Of a DNA stretch of 64,000 nt, positions 62,284 through 64,000 are shown in pieces. The stretch comes from Galbula dea. Taxonomy: Eukaryota > Chordata > Aves > Piciformes > Galbulidae. Within the stretch, counting starts at the first letter, position 1; each line of letters opens with the position of its first letter. The DNA lies in assembly GCA_013399015.1 (NCBI GenBank), contig VWZX01005690.1, forward strand, positions 3,472,001-3,536,000, given 5' to 3'. The notes under the pieces are model-generated. The model was not told where the DNA came from and made no database searches. It saw nothing but the letters and a program-made list of their open reading frames with translations. A program made the translations under genes and the position numbers.

Positions 62284-62480
62284 TTAGAACTGCCATACCT
62301 AATCAGACCAGTGGTCCATCTAGGCTAGTATCCTTGGCTCCAGATGCCTCAGAGGAAGGTGCAAGAAAATTCATAATATTGTATCCCAGGGGAAGTATCT
62401 TCTTAATATTTGGCAGTCTTTGGCTAGCTATTGCCCTGAGCATGAGTGTTTGTATTCCTGATACACTTTTATCCTATCTA
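62284..62480 (+). mobile_element. ancient amniote interspersed repeat, family uncertain
   Basis: The stretch 'tagaactgccatacctaatc' followed by 'agaccagtggtccatctagg' and 'agtatcct' matches, from memory, a widespread sauropsid repeat with a gaactgccatactggatcagaccaatggtccatctag core and a later 'cagatgcttcagaggaa' word (here 'cagatgcctcagaggaaggt'). I take it to be an old LINE of the CR1/L3 group but cannot name the family with certainty. Confidence 0.5.
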
Positions 62481-64000
62481 AGTGTCATCTATCATGTATG
62501 TTCTATTGTTTGAACCATTCTCTACAGGTTTAGGCATAAAGGTCACAATAGGACAGAGGTCGTAAGTCACAGTAGATCAAAAGCCATAGCATGTCAAATG
62601 TTGTAATATAATTCATGCTCACGTATACAGCATATATATATATAAAATGATAGCTCATGCTAAGGCATTGCCTCACGTTGCTCTTACAGCTATAGCTCCC
62701 CTAAGAGTGTTATAATATGCTATTGACTTTTTTGTGGATTCATCGTGCTGTGAATTATTTCTGGCCAGTGGAATGCCTGGAGTTACCTTTTGGGTATTAC
62801 TTAAGCAGGCGTCTTGTGATTTTGCCAGAGATCTTTTTTGCAGGACTCAAGGTGTGTATTGTTTCCTTCCATTTTTTTCTTTTTTTTTTTTTTTAAAGAA
62901 AGAAAGAAAGAAAAAAAAAGGGAAAGGGAAAGAAACTGAAGATTTACACTTTGGCTTAAAGATATACTGGGTATATGAAAAGAGCTTTTTTTTTTCCTCT
63001 CCCATAAAAGAACTGATCCCATAGTCTCAGCAGGGATATCTACTTGAAGCCATATTCATTCAATAAACCTTAGGTGCCACAATTTTTCTCTATTTCCTCT
63101 CAAACCAAAGAATAGACAACTGCCACATATTCTTTTGTCCTCAGCTTTCAATCTTTTTAATTTCCTACATGCAGTTACTCACTTCTTTTTTCCCTCCCTC
63201 TTTGTTCTGTTCCTCTTGGAAAAATAAAGAGATAAGGAATAAAACAAAAGATCCTCTTCCTAAGGATGCTTTACTCCTTCTAGCTGTTTGACTTTTCACC
63301 CTTTGGGTGCTTAGTGGAAAATCCATTACTTGCTTGCTGAGGAAAAAGCATTTAATGAATCACAAAATCATTCAATTATTCTTAAAAACACTTCACATCA
63401 CACATCTTTTTCCAAGTAAAGTGTGCATTTTTTACATTTAAATGGTGCATAACTGCTTCATACAATGTGTCCCTAGAGTTAGAGACATTTTAACAGAAGG
63501 GTTCCAGGAGTACACAGAGCATTTTGATATATATTAGCATTAAAATCCTTGCATTAAAGATGCAGAATTTCCTCTTCTCTCCTCACTGTCTTCAATAATA
63601 TTTGTGCTAAGCTGCCCTTGTGCTGTTTTCAAATGTCTGGCTTAGTACTGAGCTGAGATCTGCATGCTTTGCTTACTTCGGTGTGCTGCAGTGCCACACG
63701 GTAAAAATGAAGTATAGAGTAAAGCTATTAGCTAATATGGGGCAGCAGAGAATTCAAAATGTTGGTTTTGTTTTTGCTTAAATGAAAATTTATTTAGGAA
63801 TGGAAGTAAAAGACTTCCTCAGAAAAATACATTATTTTCAATCGTTGTTTAGCCTGATGTTGATTTCTCACCGCTTTTTCTCTGCTTTTATAAGAACAGT
63901 GCTTTCTGCAGACTGCAGTAGCTGCCATTTCCTACACAACTTTTTATTTTCGTTTTTCTTTCCCCTCTGAGGTTGTTTCTTAATGGACTTAGATTGTAAA
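62481..64000. other. unique AT-rich sequence, no gene seen
   Basis: Apart from a short (TA)n run at 62634-62643 and the pyrimidine/purine tract at 62874-62933, nothing was recognised up to the window end. Confidence 0.4.
62874..62933. repeat. oligopyrimidine run followed by oligopurine run
   Basis: About 20 pyrimidines (nearly all T) are followed at once by about 39 purines, starting with AAAG units and continuing with GGGAAA units. The junction is self-complementary over the T and A runs, so a T-A hairpin is possible, and the purine part could form triplex DNA. Confidence 0.8.

Noticed and set aside
1..64000. Endogenous retrovirus, CRISPR array, operon or prophage
   Set aside because: No paired long terminal repeats, no gag/pol/env-like frames, no spaced direct repeats and no compact gene runs were seen.

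Overview
This looks like nuclear DNA from a bird, or at least a sauropsid. The sequence is AT-rich, contains no recognisable complete gene, and carries sparse interspersed repeats, nearly all of them 5'-truncated CR1 LINEs. Several CR1 copies keep the family's 3' end, with short ATTCTATGATT-type repeats and a 'ggttggactagatgacctc'-like stretch. A few very old MIR-like SINE relics and a tRNA-headed SINE with a CR1 tail make up the rest of the recognisable repeats. No bacterial-style gene layout, operon, CRISPR array or phage is present. The most economical reading is a gene desert or the introns of a large gene.

Layout: 1-28.3 kb is mostly unique AT-rich DNA with MIR-like relics at 6.0 and 21.1 kb, a GC-rich pocket at 8.6 kb and a strong G-quadruplex-type G-run at 13.8 kb. 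A minus-strand CR1 at 28.3-28.8 kb still encodes a decayed C-terminal piece of its reverse transcriptase. A cluster at 36.3-37.8 kb holds one old minus-strand CR1 split by a plus-strand CR1, plus a third copy. Further CR1 copies lie at 40.4 kb (+), 41.3 kb (-), 53.0 kb (-) and 58.0 kb (-). At 60.9-61.1 kb a tRNA-Glu-like head with intact A and B boxes is joined to a CR1 3' tail, a SINE architecture. An AAT/ATT palindromic microsatellite sits at 46.3 kb, and an oligopyrimidine/oligopurine tract at 62.9 kb.

Coding content is uncertain. Six minus-strand open segments (51.2, 49.9, 49.6, 42.0, 23.1 and 14.7 kb) are bordered by plausible splice signals, and some neighbouring pairs are phase-compatible. 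I do not recognise the encoded peptides, some junctions do not agree in phase, and open frames of this size are expected by chance in 64 kb. They are given as low-confidence candidate exons only. Other long frames were judged to be chance or low-complexity frames.
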